DNA of 64,000 bases, from assembly GCF_900187035.1 (NCBI RefSeq), contig NZ_LT906446.1, positions 1,984,001-2,048,000 of the forward strand, written 5' to 3'. This document shows, one piece after another, positions 52,897 through 61,943 of this stretch (position 1 is the first letter of the stretch; each line of letters starts with the position of its first letter). Position numbers and translations under genes: made by a program. Under the pieces are notes generated by a model that saw only the letters and a list, made by a program, of their open reading frames with translations, did not search any database and was not told the origin of the DNA. The DNA comes from Megamonas hypermegale. GTDB lineage: Bacteria > Bacillota > Negativicutes > Selenomonadales > Selenomonadaceae.

Positions 52897-53516
52897 TATT
52901 TATCACCTCTATTAATTAACCCTTCAATTAGTGAGAAGGCTTGTTCCATATCAGTTACAATATGGTCAATGCGCTGTACGAAATAAGAGTGAATGGCTAG
53001 TGAAATGATAGCAACACAAAGACCTGTAGCTGTAGCTATCAAAGCTTCACCGACGCCACCTGTAATGGCAATAGCTTGACCTTCTTGGAGATTGAAGATA
53101 CTAAAAGCAGAAATCATGCCGACAATAGTACCTAGTAAGCCAAGCAGTGGAGCCATAGTTACAATTACATTTAAATAATACAGGCGAGCTCTAAATTTAG
53201 ATAAGCTGATACCTGATTGAACTTCAAGCATTAACATGATGTTGATATTCTTGTTGTGCATTTTGTTAAAGGCAAAGCTTAATAAAGCAGCTAAATCTCC
53301 TTTAGTATTGTTTGCTAAATTTTTGGCTTCATCAATTTTGTCATTTACCATTAAACGGTAGAATTTATCGGCAAATTTTCTACCAGAGTCCGCTTTAGAA
53401 AAATAAAATAATCTCTCTACACCAACGGTAATTATAAAAATAGAACATAATAGCAGAATGTACATGACAAATCCGCCTTTATGAAAATATTCTACGCCTT
53501 GCATTAATAAATCCAT
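52896..53516 (-). CDS. exbB: ExbB/TolQ-type proton channel protein
   Basis: A 206-aa protein with three membrane segments and the MotA/TolQ/ExbB block (LGLLGTIVGMISAFSIF ... ITGGVGEALIATATGLCVAIISLAIHSYF), including the conserved Thr/Glu region. Start at 53516, with AGGAGG 7 nt upstream; the frame open to 53588 runs through the promoter. Partners: ExbD (overlapping) and probably the TonB protein at 18.8-19.6 kb. Confidence 0.94.
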   Translation of the reverse strand: MDLLMQGVEYFHKGGFVMYILLLCSIFIITVGVERLFYFSKADSGRKFADKFYRLMVNDKIDEAKNLANNTKGDLAALLSFAFNKMHNKNINIMLMLEVQSGISLSKFRARLYYLNVIVTMAPLLGLLGTIVGMISAFSIFNLQEGQAIAITGGVGEALIATATGLCVAIISLAIHSYFVQRIDHIVTDMEQAFSLIEGLINRGDK

Positions 53517-53559
53517 AAAAAATCCTCCTGTTGTAAAACATCTAAAATAACTCATAAAA

Positions 53560-53588
53560 ATGATAGTATTATAAATGAACATTGTCAA
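53560..53588 (-). promoter_or_regulatory. Probable exbBD promoter
   Basis: TTGACA (53588..53583), 17-nt spacer, TATCAT (53565..53560). A TGATAGTATTATAAA-like sequence over the -10 region weakly recalls a Fur box; that part is speculative. Confidence 0.6.
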
Positions 53589-53605
53589 TTAAACATTTTT
53601 ATAAG

Positions 53606-54280
53606 CTATTTATTCAAGAGCCATTTAATTGCCATAGCTGTTCTTTGCGCAGAATTATGGTAATGGTTTCCATGATTTAATTGAAATACGGTATTAATTT
53701 TTTTAGCATGATAAAATTGTTCGATTTCTTTAGTATTTAATTCAACTTTCTTTAAAAATTGATTGCGTGATTTAGCTTCTTTATCACCTAAGGAAAAATA
53801 TAAATATTTAGGAATTGTTTTCATTTCATGAGAAAAAATAAATTCTTTAAAATTAGGGAACCATAAAGAGCCAGAAACACTAGCACATCTTGAAAACAAA
53901 TCTGTTTTATAAAGTGAGTAAATGGCAAATAAACCACTTAGTGAATAGCCTATGATACCTCGCCAAGCGATTGATTTTGATAGATTTTTTTCAACAGCAG
54001 GAATTATTTTTTGCGTTAAAAATGTTAAATATTCATCTGCCCCACCTGTATAAGAGTCGCCATTTTTGAAAATAGGCGGTGTATTCCATGGAACCATATC
54101 ATAATTCCAGTTAAGATTACTGATGGATACGAGTGTAAAATCCTCATGATATGTATCTTTTATTAATTTATATATTGTGTTACTTTCATCAATATAGTTG
54201 TTTAAATAAATGATGGGTTTATTTTCTGTGTTACTTTCATAAATTAAAATTTTTTTGTTGTTTATAGTAAAATCTTTCAT
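53606..54280 (-). CDS. Alpha/beta hydrolase, siderophore-esterase (Fes/IroE/BesA)-like
   Basis: A 224-aa esterase-D-like hydrolase with the nucleophile motif GYSLSG, a preceding region typical of the putative-esterase family (GGADEYLTFLTQKIIPAVEKNL), and a late His in NHGNHYHNS. No signal peptide, so cytoplasmic. It lies just upstream of exbBD on the same strand, which favours hydrolysis of an imported ester siderophore, but general esterases share this fold. I chose the ATG at 54280 (AGGTG 6 nt upstream) over the GTG at 54289. Confidence 0.75.
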   Translation of the reverse strand: MKDFTINNKKILIYESNTENKPIIYLNNYIDESNTIYKLIKDTYHEDFTLVSISNLNWNYDMVPWNTPPIFKNGDSYTGGADEYLTFLTQKIIPAVEKNLSKSIAWRGIIGYSLSGLFAIYSLYKTDLFSRCASVSGSLWFPNFKEFIFSHEMKTIPKYLYFSLGDKEAKSRNQFLKKVELNTKEIEQFYHAKKINTVFQLNHGNHYHNSAQRTAMAIKWLLNK

Positions 54281-54405
54281 CTTATTCACCTGCTATCTAT
54301 GATGTTTTAATTTGATTGTATATCAAAAAGAAAACTGAAAAAAGCTGAAAAACATGATATTATGTAGTAAATTTGAGAAATCAAAGAGATAAGGAAGTGC
54401 TTTAA

Positions 54406-55035
54406 ATGATAACAACAAAAATAACAGTGGCACATAGTGATGTTGCATCGTTTTTATCAAAGTTTCAGAATGTTCCACGATTTTTGGCGTACTGCAAACA
54501 ATGTCAAAATTACAATGCTAAATGGTCATGTCCAGAACTTACGATAAATCCTAAAACGTATTTAAATGATTATAGTGAGATTTATCTAATCGGTTTAAAA
54601 ATAATTTACGATGAAGAAACAAAAAAAGAAATAAATACAAAAGAAAAAATAATTGATTTTACAACTAAATTATTGCGTAAAATGAAAAATCAATTATCAG
54701 ATTGCTTATTGGAAGTAGAAAAAGAAATTCCAAATTCAGTATCATTTTCTTCAGGCGGTTGTGCGTGGTGTTGTAAATGTACAAGACCTAGTGGAAATCC
54801 ATGTAGAAAACCAGAAAAAATGCGCTATTCGTTAGACTCTTTTGGTATAGATTTAAGTAGAGTTACAGAAGAATTTTTAAATATAAAGCTTTTATGGGGC
54901 CTAGATGAATTGCCAGATTATCATACATTAATTCATGCTATAGTTGTTAAAAAAGATACTGATTGCGAATTATTAATGCAAAAATTAAATGCTATCAAAA
55001 TTAATGCTATACAATTAAATAAAAGTTTGAAATAA
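54406..55035 (+). CDS. DUF2284 family cysteine-rich metal-binding protein
   Basis: A 209-aa protein with Cys motifs CKQC (near residue 30), AKWSCPEL, and a cluster GGCAWCCKCTRPSGNPCRKPEKMR (read as spaced Cys residues), followed by YSLDSFGIDL. This is the DUF2284 pattern, thought to bind an Fe-S cluster or metal. Function unknown. Divergent from the esterase gene, with about 125 bp between. Confidence 0.8.
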   Translation: MITTKITVAHSDVASFLSKFQNVPRFLAYCKQCQNYNAKWSCPELTINPKTYLNDYSEIYLIGLKIIYDEETKKEINTKEKIIDFTTKLLRKMKNQLSDCLLEVEKEIPNSVSFSSGGCAWCCKCTRPSGNPCRKPEKMRYSLDSFGIDLSRVTEEFLNIKLLWGLDELPDYHTLIHAIVVKKDTDCELLMQKLNAIKINAIQLNKSLK

Positions 55036-55045
55036 ATAATAAAAA

Positions 55046-55080
55046 ACAGCGTATGACAATAAGTCATACGCTGTAGTTTT
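55046..55080. terminator. Intrinsic terminator
   Basis: ACAGCGTATGAC / GTCATACGCTGT hairpin with 5-nt loop and A/T-rich flanks, between convergent genes; the T-run is weak (AGTTTT). Confidence 0.75.
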
Positions 55081-55149
55081 AAAAAGAATCTTTCCTCCTA
55101 TAAAGTTAAGGGAAATATAAAATTGGGGGAAAGAAAGAGAGTTAGCAAA

Positions 55150-56634
55150 TTATTTTAATTTCCAAGCGATGTCGGAAAGGAATAATTGGTCTTTGAAAGC
55201 ATCGAGGTCGAGGTCTTTTGTGATATGAACGAATTCGATACCCATGATGTTTGCCCAGTCGCGGAGTTGTTCAGCAGTTACAGTGTAGCTGATTACGCAG
55301 TGATGAGCACCACCTGCTAAAATCCAAGCTTCAGCGGATTTTTCAAGGCAAGGAAGTGGTTTCCACATAACGCGAGCAACAGGGAGGTTTGGCATAGGCA
55401 TGATAGGTTTAACGCATTCAACATCGTTTACGATAAGACGCATTCTGCCACCCATATCGATTAATGTAGCAACAATTGCTTTGCCTGCTTTACCTTCAAA
55501 TACGAGACGAGCTGGGTCATCTTTGCCGCCGATACCGAGTTCATGAACTTCGATTTTTGGTTTGCCAGCAGCAACGCTTGGGCATACTTCAAGCATGTGA
55601 GCACCGAGGTTGTAGCTATCTTCGCCATCTTTACCGAAATGGTAAGTATAGTCTTCCATTAAAGCTGTACCTTCATCAATGCCCTGTGCCATAGTTTTCA
55701 TAACAGCAGTGAGGCAGGAAATTTTCCAGTCGCCTTCAGGACCGAAGCCATAACCTTGAGCAGTCAAATCTTGAGTTGCAAGACCAGGAAGTTGGTCCAT
55801 ACCATAGAGGTCTTCAAATGTATTTACAAATCCATCAGCATCATTATCTTCGAGGAATTTTTTAATGCCGACTTCCATTTTTGCTTGATAGCGAACAGAT
55901 GCAATGTTATCTGTATTCATTTCATATTTTGCTTCATATTCTTTTACTTGAGCATCAATCTGTTCTTCTGTTACAGCGTTGATGTATTGTACTAAATCGC
56001 CAACAGCCCAAGTATTTACAGACCAACCAAATTTGATTTCAGCTTCTACTTTATCGCCTTCAGTTACTGCAACGTTACGCATATTGTCGCCAAAACGAAC
56101 AACTTTTAATGTACGGCTAGCAATAACACCGATAGCAGTACGCATCCAGCTTGCGATTTTTTGCTGAACAGCATCAGTTTCCCAGTAACCAACAACAACT
56201 TTACGAGCAAGACGCATACGAGTGCCGATAAAGCCATGTTCACGGTCGCCATGAGCGGACTGATTAAGGTTCATGAAGTCCATATCAATTCCTTCGTTAG
56301 GAATTTCTTGGTTGTATTGTGTATGAAGATGTAAATAAGGTTTTTGTAATTTTTTCAAGCCACGAATCCACATTTTGGATGGGGAGAATGTATGCATCCA
56401 AGTGATGATACCAGCGCAAGTATCGTCATAGTTAGCATCCATTACAAATCTGTCGATTACTTCGGCAGTAGTACCTACAGCTTTGAATTCAATTTTAGCT
56501 GGTAATTTACCAGAAGCATTTAAGCCGTCAACCATTTTTCTAGCATCGTCTTCAACGGATTTTAAAGCTTCAGGACCATAGAGAAACTGGCTACCAACGA
56601 TGAACCAAAATTTGTAGTCTTGTAATTTTTTCAT
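55150..56634 (-). CDS. araA: L-arabinose isomerase
   Basis: A 494-aa AraA with FWFIVGSQFLYG, TWMHTFSPSKMWI, LHLHTQYNQEIP, and metal-site Glu/His residues in the GPEGDWK and GAHMLEVCPS regions, ending in an HHCVISY block. It converts L-arabinose to L-ribulose. araB and araD are not in the window. ATG at 56634 chosen (AGAAG 9 nt upstream); an in-frame TTG at 56643 is less likely. Strongly biased codon use suggests high expression. Divergent from the sugar transporter across a 480-bp regulatory region. Confidence 0.95.
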   Translation of the reverse strand: MKKLQDYKFWFIVGSQFLYGPEALKSVEDDARKMVDGLNASGKLPAKIEFKAVGTTAEVIDRFVMDANYDDTCAGIITWMHTFSPSKMWIRGLKKLQKPYLHLHTQYNQEIPNEGIDMDFMNLNQSAHGDREHGFIGTRMRLARKVVVGYWETDAVQQKIASWMRTAIGVIASRTLKVVRFGDNMRNVAVTEGDKVEAEIKFGWSVNTWAVGDLVQYINAVTEEQIDAQVKEYEAKYEMNTDNIASVRYQAKMEVGIKKFLEDNDADGFVNTFEDLYGMDQLPGLATQDLTAQGYGFGPEGDWKISCLTAVMKTMAQGIDEGTALMEDYTYHFGKDGEDSYNLGAHMLEVCPSVAAGKPKIEVHELGIGGKDDPARLVFEGKAGKAIVATLIDMGGRMRLIVNDVECVKPIMPMPNLPVARVMWKPLPCLEKSAEAWILAGGAHHCVISYTVTAEQLRDWANIMGIEFVHITKDLDLDAFKDQLFLSDIAWKLK

Positions 56635-56742
56635 AAAAAACAACTTCTTTCTTAAATATATTTATCTAAAACAATTTTAATAAACGTAACCCTGTATATC
56701 AAATATAAATATTGCAATTTGTGTGAAAATTTATATTTATAT

Positions 56743-56753
56743 TTGTCATACAA
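56743..56753. promoter_or_regulatory. Candidate AraR operator at the araA transcription start
   Basis: TTGTCATACAA, an imperfect palindrome (TTGT/ACAA) resembling the TTGTACGTACAA core of Bacillus AraR sites. It lies a few bases downstream of the expected araA start site and shares TCATACAAC with the transporter leader. Confidence 0.5.
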
Positions 56754-56762
56754 CATGAGTTT

Positions 56763-56792
56763 ATTATATCATATATGTTTTACAATTATCAA
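56763..56792 (-). promoter_or_regulatory. Probable araA promoter
   Basis: TTGATA (56792..56787), 18-nt spacer, TATAAT (56768..56763). Between this and the transporter promoter (56793-56973) I see only AT-rich sequence and an unconvincing cre-like TGAAAACG. Confidence 0.65.
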
Positions 56793-56973
56793 TACTAAAA
56801 TAGAAAAATCTTATAATTTTTTTAATTCTCAATGAATAGTTTTGTTGACACAATTATATGGAAGGAAAGTGAAAAAATAACTGAACGGATAAAAAATGAA
56901 AACGAAAAATTTGGTAAAAGTAACTTTAAATAAATAATTCTGAAAAAAATTAAAAATTAAACTAAAATACCTA

Positions 56974-57002
56974 TTGTCAAATATTCGATAATGTAGTACA
57001 AT
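56974..57002 (+). promoter_or_regulatory. Probable promoter of the sugar transporter operon
   Basis: TTGTCA (56974-56979), 17-nt spacer, TACAAT (56997-57002), about 110 nt before the start codon. Confidence 0.65.
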
Positions 57003-57018
57003 AATTCACATGAAGATA

Positions 57019-57033
57019 TCATACAACTTATAT
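57019..57033. promoter_or_regulatory. Candidate AraR operator in the transporter leader
   Basis: TCATACAACTTATAT. Its first nine bases also occur at araA (56746-56754) and its last eleven at araR (60302-60312). It sits just after the expected transcription start. Confidence 0.5.
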
Positions 57034-57115
57034 ACATATTTCATAATAAGTATGATGTATGAATTGTCAGTTAATTCTAATATGTACAATTTAAATGAAA
57101 AGGTAGGTTTTTTCT

Positions 57116-58519
57116 ATGTCCACAGCTATTAACACAGAAGCGCTTCAACAAAGTAAACGTATGCGCAAATTAGTATCTGTTGCAGCCGGTATGGCTGGTC
57201 TGTTGTTTGGTCTTGATATTGGGGTAATTGCTGGTGCATTGCCATTTATTACAGACCAATTATCACTTACAAGCCAAATGCAGGAATGGATTGTAAGTTC
57301 TATGATGTTTGGTGCGGCTATTGGTTCGGTTATTACTTTATGGATTTCATCTAAATTAGGTCGTAAAAAATCTATTTTAACAGCAGGTCTCTTATTTATT
57401 ATTGGTTGTTTTGGTTCCGCATTCGCTACAAATTATGAAATTTTGTTGGTTTCTCGTATAATCTTAGGTTTCTCCATTGGGGTTGCTTCTTATGTAGCAC
57501 CACTTTACCTTTCTGAAATGAGTGAAAAGGAACATCGTGGTCGTTTGATTTCCATGTATCAGCTCATGATTAACTTCGGTATCGTTATTGCATTCATCTC
57601 TGATACACTTCTTGCTCCAACAGAAAGCTGGAGACTCATGCTTGGTATTATCAGTATTCCTGCATTCTTATTAGTAATCGCTGTTTCTAAATTACCAGAC
57701 AGCCCACGTTGGCTCGCATCTAAAGGTTTCACAACTGAAGCTCAAAAAGTACTTAATGTTCTTCGTGGTAGCAAAGAAAAAGCTCATGAAGAACTCCAAG
57801 ATATTACAGATAGCTTAAAAGTTAAACAAGCTGGTTTCTCTTTATTCAAAGCAAATAAAAATGTTCGTCGTGTTGTTTTCCTCGGTATGTTCTTGCAGTT
57901 CATGCAACAGTTCACTGGTCAAAATATTATCATGTACTATGCTCCAAAAATCTTCAGTCTTGCTGGTTTTGAAAGCCATACAGACCAAATGTTTGCTACT
58001 ATCTTAGATGGTATGACATTCGTTGTATTCACATGGATTTCCATGCAGTTCATTGATAAAACTGGTCGTAAAATTGCTTTAAAAATTGGTTTTGGTATCA
58101 TGGCTTTAGCTCTTATCGTTCTTGGTTGGTGCCTCATGCAGTTTGAAGGTGGCAATACAGCTCAATGGATTTCTTACACTGCTGTTGGTATGACAATTCT
58201 TTCCATCGCTGGTTATGCTATGAGTGCTGCACCTGTTATCTGGATTTTATGTTCTGAAATTCAACCTCTTAAGAGCCGTGACTTTGGTATTGCTTGCTCC
58301 ACTACTACAAACTGGGTATCCAATATGATTATCGGTGCTACATTCCTTTCCCTTCTCGAAGGTATTGGTTCCGCTCAGACATTCTGGTTATATGGTATTT
58401 TGAACGTAATCTTCATTTTCTGCACAATCTACATTGTTCCAGAAACAAAAGGTGTTTCACTTGAAAAAATTGAAAGCAATCTTATGGAAGGTAAAAAACT
58501 TCGCGATATCGGTTGCTAA
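57116..58519 (+). CDS. MFS sugar:proton symporter (AraE/XylE/GalP type)
   Basis: A 467-aa protein with twelve membrane segments. Sugar-porter signatures: [76 protein letters not shown] and [13 protein letters not shown]. Divergent from araA and flanked by araR, so L-arabinose is the likely substrate. Strong codon bias suggests high expression. AAAAGGTAGG lies upstream of the ATG. Confidence 0.93.
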   Translation: MSTAINTEALQQSKRMRKLVSVAAGMAGLLFGLDIGVIAGALPFITDQLSLTSQMQEWIVSSMMFGAAIGSVITLWISSKLGRKKSILTAGLLFIIGCFGSAFATNYEILLVSRIILGFSIGVASYVAPLYLSEMSEKEHRGRLISMYQLMINFGIVIAFISDTLLAPTESWRLMLGIISIPAFLLVIAVSKLPDSPRWLASKGFTTEAQKVLNVLRGSKEKAHEELQDITDSLKVKQAGFSLFKANKNVRRVVFLGMFLQFMQQFTGQNIIMYYAPKIFSLAGFESHTDQMFATILDGMTFVVFTWISMQFIDKTGRKIALKIGFGIMALALIVLGWCLMQFEGGNTAQWISYTAVGMTILSIAGYAMSAAPVIWILCSEIQPLKSRDFGIACSTTTNWVSNMIIGATFLSLLEGIGSAQTFWLYGILNVIFIFCTIYIVPETKGVSLEKIESNLMEGKKLRDIGC

Positions 58520-58549
58520 TGATGGGATAAGTTCAAGGAGGAAAATATT

Positions 58550-59128
58550 ATGTTAATTACAATTGGTCGTCAGTATGGTGCTGGCGGACGTGAAGTTGCT
58601 GAACTTTTAGCTAAAGAATTACAACTTCCATTATACGATAGAAAACTTGTTGCACTCATTGCTGAACACTTAGAAAAAGGCTGTAAATTAGAAGAACTTA
58701 ATTTGACATATGCTAATCTTTATGGTGAAGAATCCCCATATGAACATATTTTTGATAATGTCATTAAAAATGATGACATGTTCATGTTCCGTCCACAGGC
58801 AAAGGCTATTAGAGCTTTAGCTGAACAAGAAGGTTCTGGTATTTTCGTTGGCCGTTGTGCTAACTATATCTTAGATGACCACAAAGCATTTTCATTCTTC
58901 ATTGTAGCTGATGATGAATTTAGAAAAACACGTGGTAAACTTGTTTATCACAAGTCTTTAGATGAACTTAAAAAAGAAGATAAGAAACGTGCTTCTTATT
59001 ATAATTATTATACTAGCCTTAATTGGGGTGATGCCAAAGATTACGATTTAGTAATTAACACAGGCAAGACAGGCATCGAAGGTGCTGTAAAAATCATAAA
59101 AGATTATGTTATGAGTCATTCCAATTAA
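58550..59128 (+). CDS. Cytidylate kinase-like family protein
   Basis: A 192-aa P-loop protein of the cytidylate-kinase-like family. It begins LITIGRQYGAGGREVAELLAKEL, with GRQYGAGGREV in the Walker A position, and has FVGRCANYIL and KRASYYNYYT later. Classical CMP kinase would have GPSGSGKST here, so the substrate is uncertain. It follows the MFS transporter by 30 bp with its own AAGGAGG, in one transcript. Why a kinase-like protein belongs to an arabinose unit is unclear. Confidence 0.82.
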   Translation: MLITIGRQYGAGGREVAELLAKELQLPLYDRKLVALIAEHLEKGCKLEELNLTYANLYGEESPYEHIFDNVIKNDDMFMFRPQAKAIRALAEQEGSGIFVGRCANYILDDHKAFSFFIVADDEFRKTRGKLVYHKSLDELKKEDKKRASYYNYYTSLNWGDAKDYDLVINTGKTGIEGAVKIIKDYVMSHSN

Positions 59129-59130
59129 AT

Positions 59131-59168
59131 AAAAAAACCCGCGGTACTGCTACTACTGCGGGTTTTTT
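59131..59168. terminator. Bidirectional intrinsic terminator
   Basis: AAAACCCGC / GCGGGTTTT hairpin with A- and T-runs, between convergent genes. Confidence 0.9.
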
Positions 59169-59177
59169 CTATTTGTC

Positions 59178-60263
59178 TTAAATTGTCTTAACAGAATCGC
59201 GTTCTACTAATTTTGGTGGGAATTTTATGCTAGCATTGAAATTTGGATTATCCAAAAGTTTTAAAAGCTGAACAGCCACGATTTTTCCCAATTCTTGTTT
59301 TGGATGAGCGAAAGTGGTTAGCCCTATCGTAGATTCTAATGCTAAATCATCAAAACTGATGATAGAAATATCATCAGGAATTTTTTTACCTACCTTAGAG
59401 AAAATGTCGATGATAGTTTTAGCCATTTCATCATTATAGCAAACTAGAGCAGTAGCATCGCCTATACGGTCAAAAATTTCTTTATCTAAGTCGCCTCTTA
59501 TTATAGGTTTAATATCTTCTGTTGTGTACCAGTACATATTTCGTTCGGAAGCCAGCAAATGGTGGTGTTTCAGCGCATTTATTACACCAGAGTAACGCAG
59601 TTGACCCTGCATGTCATCGGATTTAAAAATACCAGCGATATTTTTATGACCATGTTTTATTAGATATTCAGCAGCAGCTTCACCTAATTTATAGTCATCC
59701 ATTCGTATGCTAGGAATGCCCATTAATGGATTGGTATCTGCATGAACAAAGATACAAGGAATACTTAAAGCTTTTATTTTTTGATAAAAATCAGTGTTGA
59801 TGAACGGTATACCGCTTTTAGATGGTTCGATAATCAATCCATCAATATTATTTTTCAACATGCTATCTAAAATATATGCTTCTTTTTCTACTCTATTATA
59901 AGTAAAAGCTAATTGCATAAAATAGCCGTTTTTAGTCAATACTTTTTCTATTCCTTTTACAATGCTTGGGAAGATATAATCATCTAAATATGTTAAGATT
60001 ACGCCAATATTACGAGAGGAGTTCTTCTTAATTAGATTTTTTGAAGCTGATACATATGTACCACTGCCGCGACGGCGTTCAAGTAAGCCTTCACTTTCGA
60101 GTACACTTGTTGCTTGGCGAACAGTTTGACGACTTATAGAGAATTTTTTACCTAATTCATTTTCAGAAGGTAAGCGCATACCTACAGTAAATTCTCCACT
60201 TAAAATCTGTTCTCTAATCCAGTTCATTAAATCTATATATTTTGGTGCATCTATAGAAGCCAT
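59178..60263 (-). CDS. araR: AraR-type transcriptional repressor
   Basis: A 361-aa protein that fuses a GntR winged helix (about 1-70: MRLPSENELGKKFSISRQTVRQATSVLESEGLL) to a LacI-like sugar-binding domain (NIGVILTYLDDYIFPSIVKGIE ... DGLIIEPSKSG ... ISIISFDDLALES). This chimera is the AraR architecture of Bacillus, which releases DNA when L-arabinose binds. Its gene lies beside the araA/transporter genes. A motif before its start matches those near araA and the transporter. Confidence 0.93.
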   Translation of the reverse strand: MASIDAPKYIDLMNWIREQILSGEFTVGMRLPSENELGKKFSISRQTVRQATSVLESEGLLERRRGSGTYVSASKNLIKKNSSRNIGVILTYLDDYIFPSIVKGIEKVLTKNGYFMQLAFTYNRVEKEAYILDSMLKNNIDGLIIEPSKSGIPFINTDFYQKIKALSIPCIFVHADTNPLMGIPSIRMDDYKLGEAAAEYLIKHGHKNIAGIFKSDDMQGQLRYSGVINALKHHHLLASERNMYWYTTEDIKPIIRGDLDKEIFDRIGDATALVCYNDEMAKTIIDIFSKVGKKIPDDISIISFDDLALESTIGLTTFAHPKQELGKIVAVQLLKLLDNPNFNASIKFPPKLVERDSVKTI

Positions 60264-60301
60264 AGTATATTCTCCTTTCTTTTAAATTTTTAAATTAGTA
60301 A

Positions 60302-60312
60302 ACAACTTATAT
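60302..60312. promoter_or_regulatory. Candidate AraR site upstream of araR
   Basis: ACAACTTATAT is identical over 11 bp to 57023-57033 in the transporter leader; suggests autoregulation. The rest of 60264-60404 is AT-rich with nothing else clear. Confidence 0.4.
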
Positions 60313-60404
60313 TAGTTTAGCAAATAATGAATATATAATACAAGTATTATGGTGTATAAAGAAAATAATTTTCAATTAACTTATACGGTTTTTATAATAA
60401 TAAA

Positions 60405-60437
60405 ATAGAGGAATATTAAAGTTTGAAATATTCCTCC
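60405..60437 (-). terminator. Probable terminator of the HAD phosphatase gene
   Basis: GAGGAATATT (60408-60417) / AATATTCCTC (60427-60436), followed on the minus strand by TATTTTATTATT. Confidence 0.65.
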
Positions 60438-60468
60438 ATGGCATGAAATTTTTGTAATAATACAGGGA

Positions 60469-61263
60469 TTAAAGATTGTCTAAAAGCATTTCACCTACAC
60501 TGTCATATAATTTGCTAGCGCATTGTTTTGCTTGTTCTTTAGCTGAATTTAAGCTAAAACCATTGAATTCTTTAATCATAGGTACATCATTTTGAGCATC
60601 ACCAATAGTTAAAATTTTTTCAACTTGCCAATCTGGGTGAAGTTTTAATAATTCTTTAATACCATTTGCTTTAGTGATATTTTTTTGGCATACATCAATA
60701 CAATTTAAATTCAAATTAGCTGAGAAAGCATTGTTAAATTCACTTTCAATGCGTTTAGCATACATTTCAGCTATTTGTTCATTTTCATAAGCAAGACTTA
60801 TTTGTACAGGATTTATTTCTTTTAAAGCTTCTTCAATGGTGATGATTTTAATGATATTTTGATTTTTGTATTTTGGTAGTTGAAAATATTTGAGTAATTG
60901 GGATTTATCACTGTGTATAGTAGTTCGCATCATATCTACAGAAGAATACATTATGTGCCAACTGTTTGTTGCTATATCTGAATAAACGAGCTTAGTTAGC
61001 ATTTTTTTATCTAAAAGAAATGATTTTTTTATATTTAAATTTTTATCAAATAGAGTTCCACCGTTATTGCAGATGATAAAATCGTATTCTAAATCGGATT
61101 TATTGACTTCAAACATTAAAGAGCGTACATCGCGACCACTGCAAAAACAAAAAATATTACCAGCTTTACGCCATTTTTTTACAGCTTCAATATTTATTTG
61201 CGGAATAGTATCATTTTGATGAAAAAATAGTGTTCCATCAAAATCACTGACTGCAATTTTCAA
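60469..61263 (-). CDS. Cof-type HAD superfamily hydrolase
   Basis: A 264-aa phosphatase with motif I AVSDFDGTLFFH (nucleophile Asp), motif II (CSGRDV), the Lys in TKANGIKELL and motif IV IGDAQNDVPMIKEF. Same family as the product at 36054-36905 but clearly a different member. Substrate unknown; neighbours suggest a sugar phosphate. GAAAGGAG lies before the ATG. The IS200 element lies just upstream. Confidence 0.88.
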   Translation of the reverse strand: MKIAVSDFDGTLFFHQNDTIPQINIEAVKKWRKAGNIFCFCSGRDVRSLMFEVNKSDLEYDFIICNNGGTLFDKNLNIKKSFLLDKKMLTKLVYSDIATNSWHIMYSSVDMMRTTIHSDKSQLLKYFQLPKYKNQNIIKIITIEEALKEINPVQISLAYENEQIAEMYAKRIESEFNNAFSANLNLNCIDVCQKNITKANGIKELLKLHPDWQVEKILTIGDAQNDVPMIKEFNGFSLNSAKEQAKQCASKLYDSVGEMLLDNL

Positions 61264-61306
61264 AATAAAAGACTCCTTTCAGGAATGGACTATTTTCATT
61301 ATACAA

Positions 61307-61336
61307 AAAAAAGCAGACAAAAGTCTGCTTTTTATT
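61307..61336 (-). terminator. Intrinsic terminator, probably the original gnd terminator
   Basis: AAAGCAGAC-AAAA-GTCTGCTTT hairpin with Ts on both strands (eight on the minus strand). No gene ends here except gnd, which is separated from it by the IS200 element. Confidence 0.75.
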
Positions 61337-61357
61337 GTCGCCGAATAGGTATGATAA

Positions 61358-61380
61358 AACCCACAGTTTAACTGGGGGTT
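61358..61380 (+). repeat. IS200 left-end hairpin
   Basis: AACCC / GGGTT and CAGT / ACTG pair around TTA with one A-G mismatch. Shares CAGTTTAACTGG with the right-end hairpin. Confidence 0.8.
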
Positions 61381-61406
61381 GTTAAGAATTCTTAAAGAAA
61401 AGGAAA

Positions 61407-61462
61407 GAACCTCCGTACTACAATATAAGTGGTCTGGCAACCATATAAAGTATAGGAGGTTC
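61407..61462 (+). promoter_or_regulatory. Hairpin that hides the tnpA ribosome-binding site
   Basis: GAACCTCC (61407-61414) pairs with GGAGGTTC (61455-61462), which contains the tnpA Shine-Dalgarno. Further inner pairing is possible (TACT/AGTA). Such sequestration is known to keep IS200 transposase translation low. Confidence 0.8.
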
Positions 61463-61468
61463 GTGTCA

Positions 61469-61933
61469 ATGAATGATATAAAAAGTTTATCACATAGTAA
61501 GTGGAGATGTAAATATCATATTGTTTTTGCACCAAAATACCGTAGACAAGTTATTTATAAAAAAATAAGAGTAGATATAGGAAAGATATTAAGACAGTTA
61601 TGCGAAAGAAAAAAAGTAGAAATAATAGAAGCAGAATGTTGCCCAAATCATATCCATATGTTAGTGGCAATACCACCGCATTTGAGTGTAGCAGGATTTA
61701 TGGGGTATTTGAAAAGTAAGAGTAGTTTGATGATATTTGATAGACATGCAAATTTAAAATATAAGTATGGAAATAGACATTTTTGGTGCAGAGGATATTA
61801 TGTAGATACAGTAGGAAAATATGAAAATGCGATAAAAGAATATATAAAAAACCAATTAGAAGAAGACATAATGATAGATCAAATAAGTTTAAAAGAATAT
61901 ATAGACCCGTTTACAGGTAGCAAGGGACAATAA
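61469..61933 (+). CDS. tnpA: IS200 transposase TnpA (HUH, Y1)
   Basis: A 154-aa Y1 transposase: WRCKYHIVFAPKYRR at the N-terminus, the HUH motif in CPNHIHML, and the catalytic Tyr region RGYYVDTVG. Full length for IS200, with no frameshift, so it may be active. The ATG at 61469 follows AGGAGG by 9 nt; the open frame to 61379 runs through the leader hairpin. Confidence 0.95.
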   Translation: MNDIKSLSHSKWRCKYHIVFAPKYRRQVIYKKIRVDIGKILRQLCERKKVEIIEAECCPNHIHMLVAIPPHLSVAGFMGYLKSKSSLMIFDRHANLKYKYGNRHFWCRGYYVDTVGKYENAIKEYIKNQLEEDIMIDQISLKEYIDPFTGSKGQ

Positions 61934-61943
61934 GGCAAAAATA

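Noticed and set aside
56880-56930. Catabolite-repression cre site (TGAAAACG...)
   Set aside because: Only the left half matches the consensus; the right half is absent.
58453-58468. Second parS-like site TGTTTCACTTGAAAAA in the sugar transporter gene
   Set aside because: Two mismatches to the palindrome and located in a normal coding stretch (KGVSLEK); likely chance.
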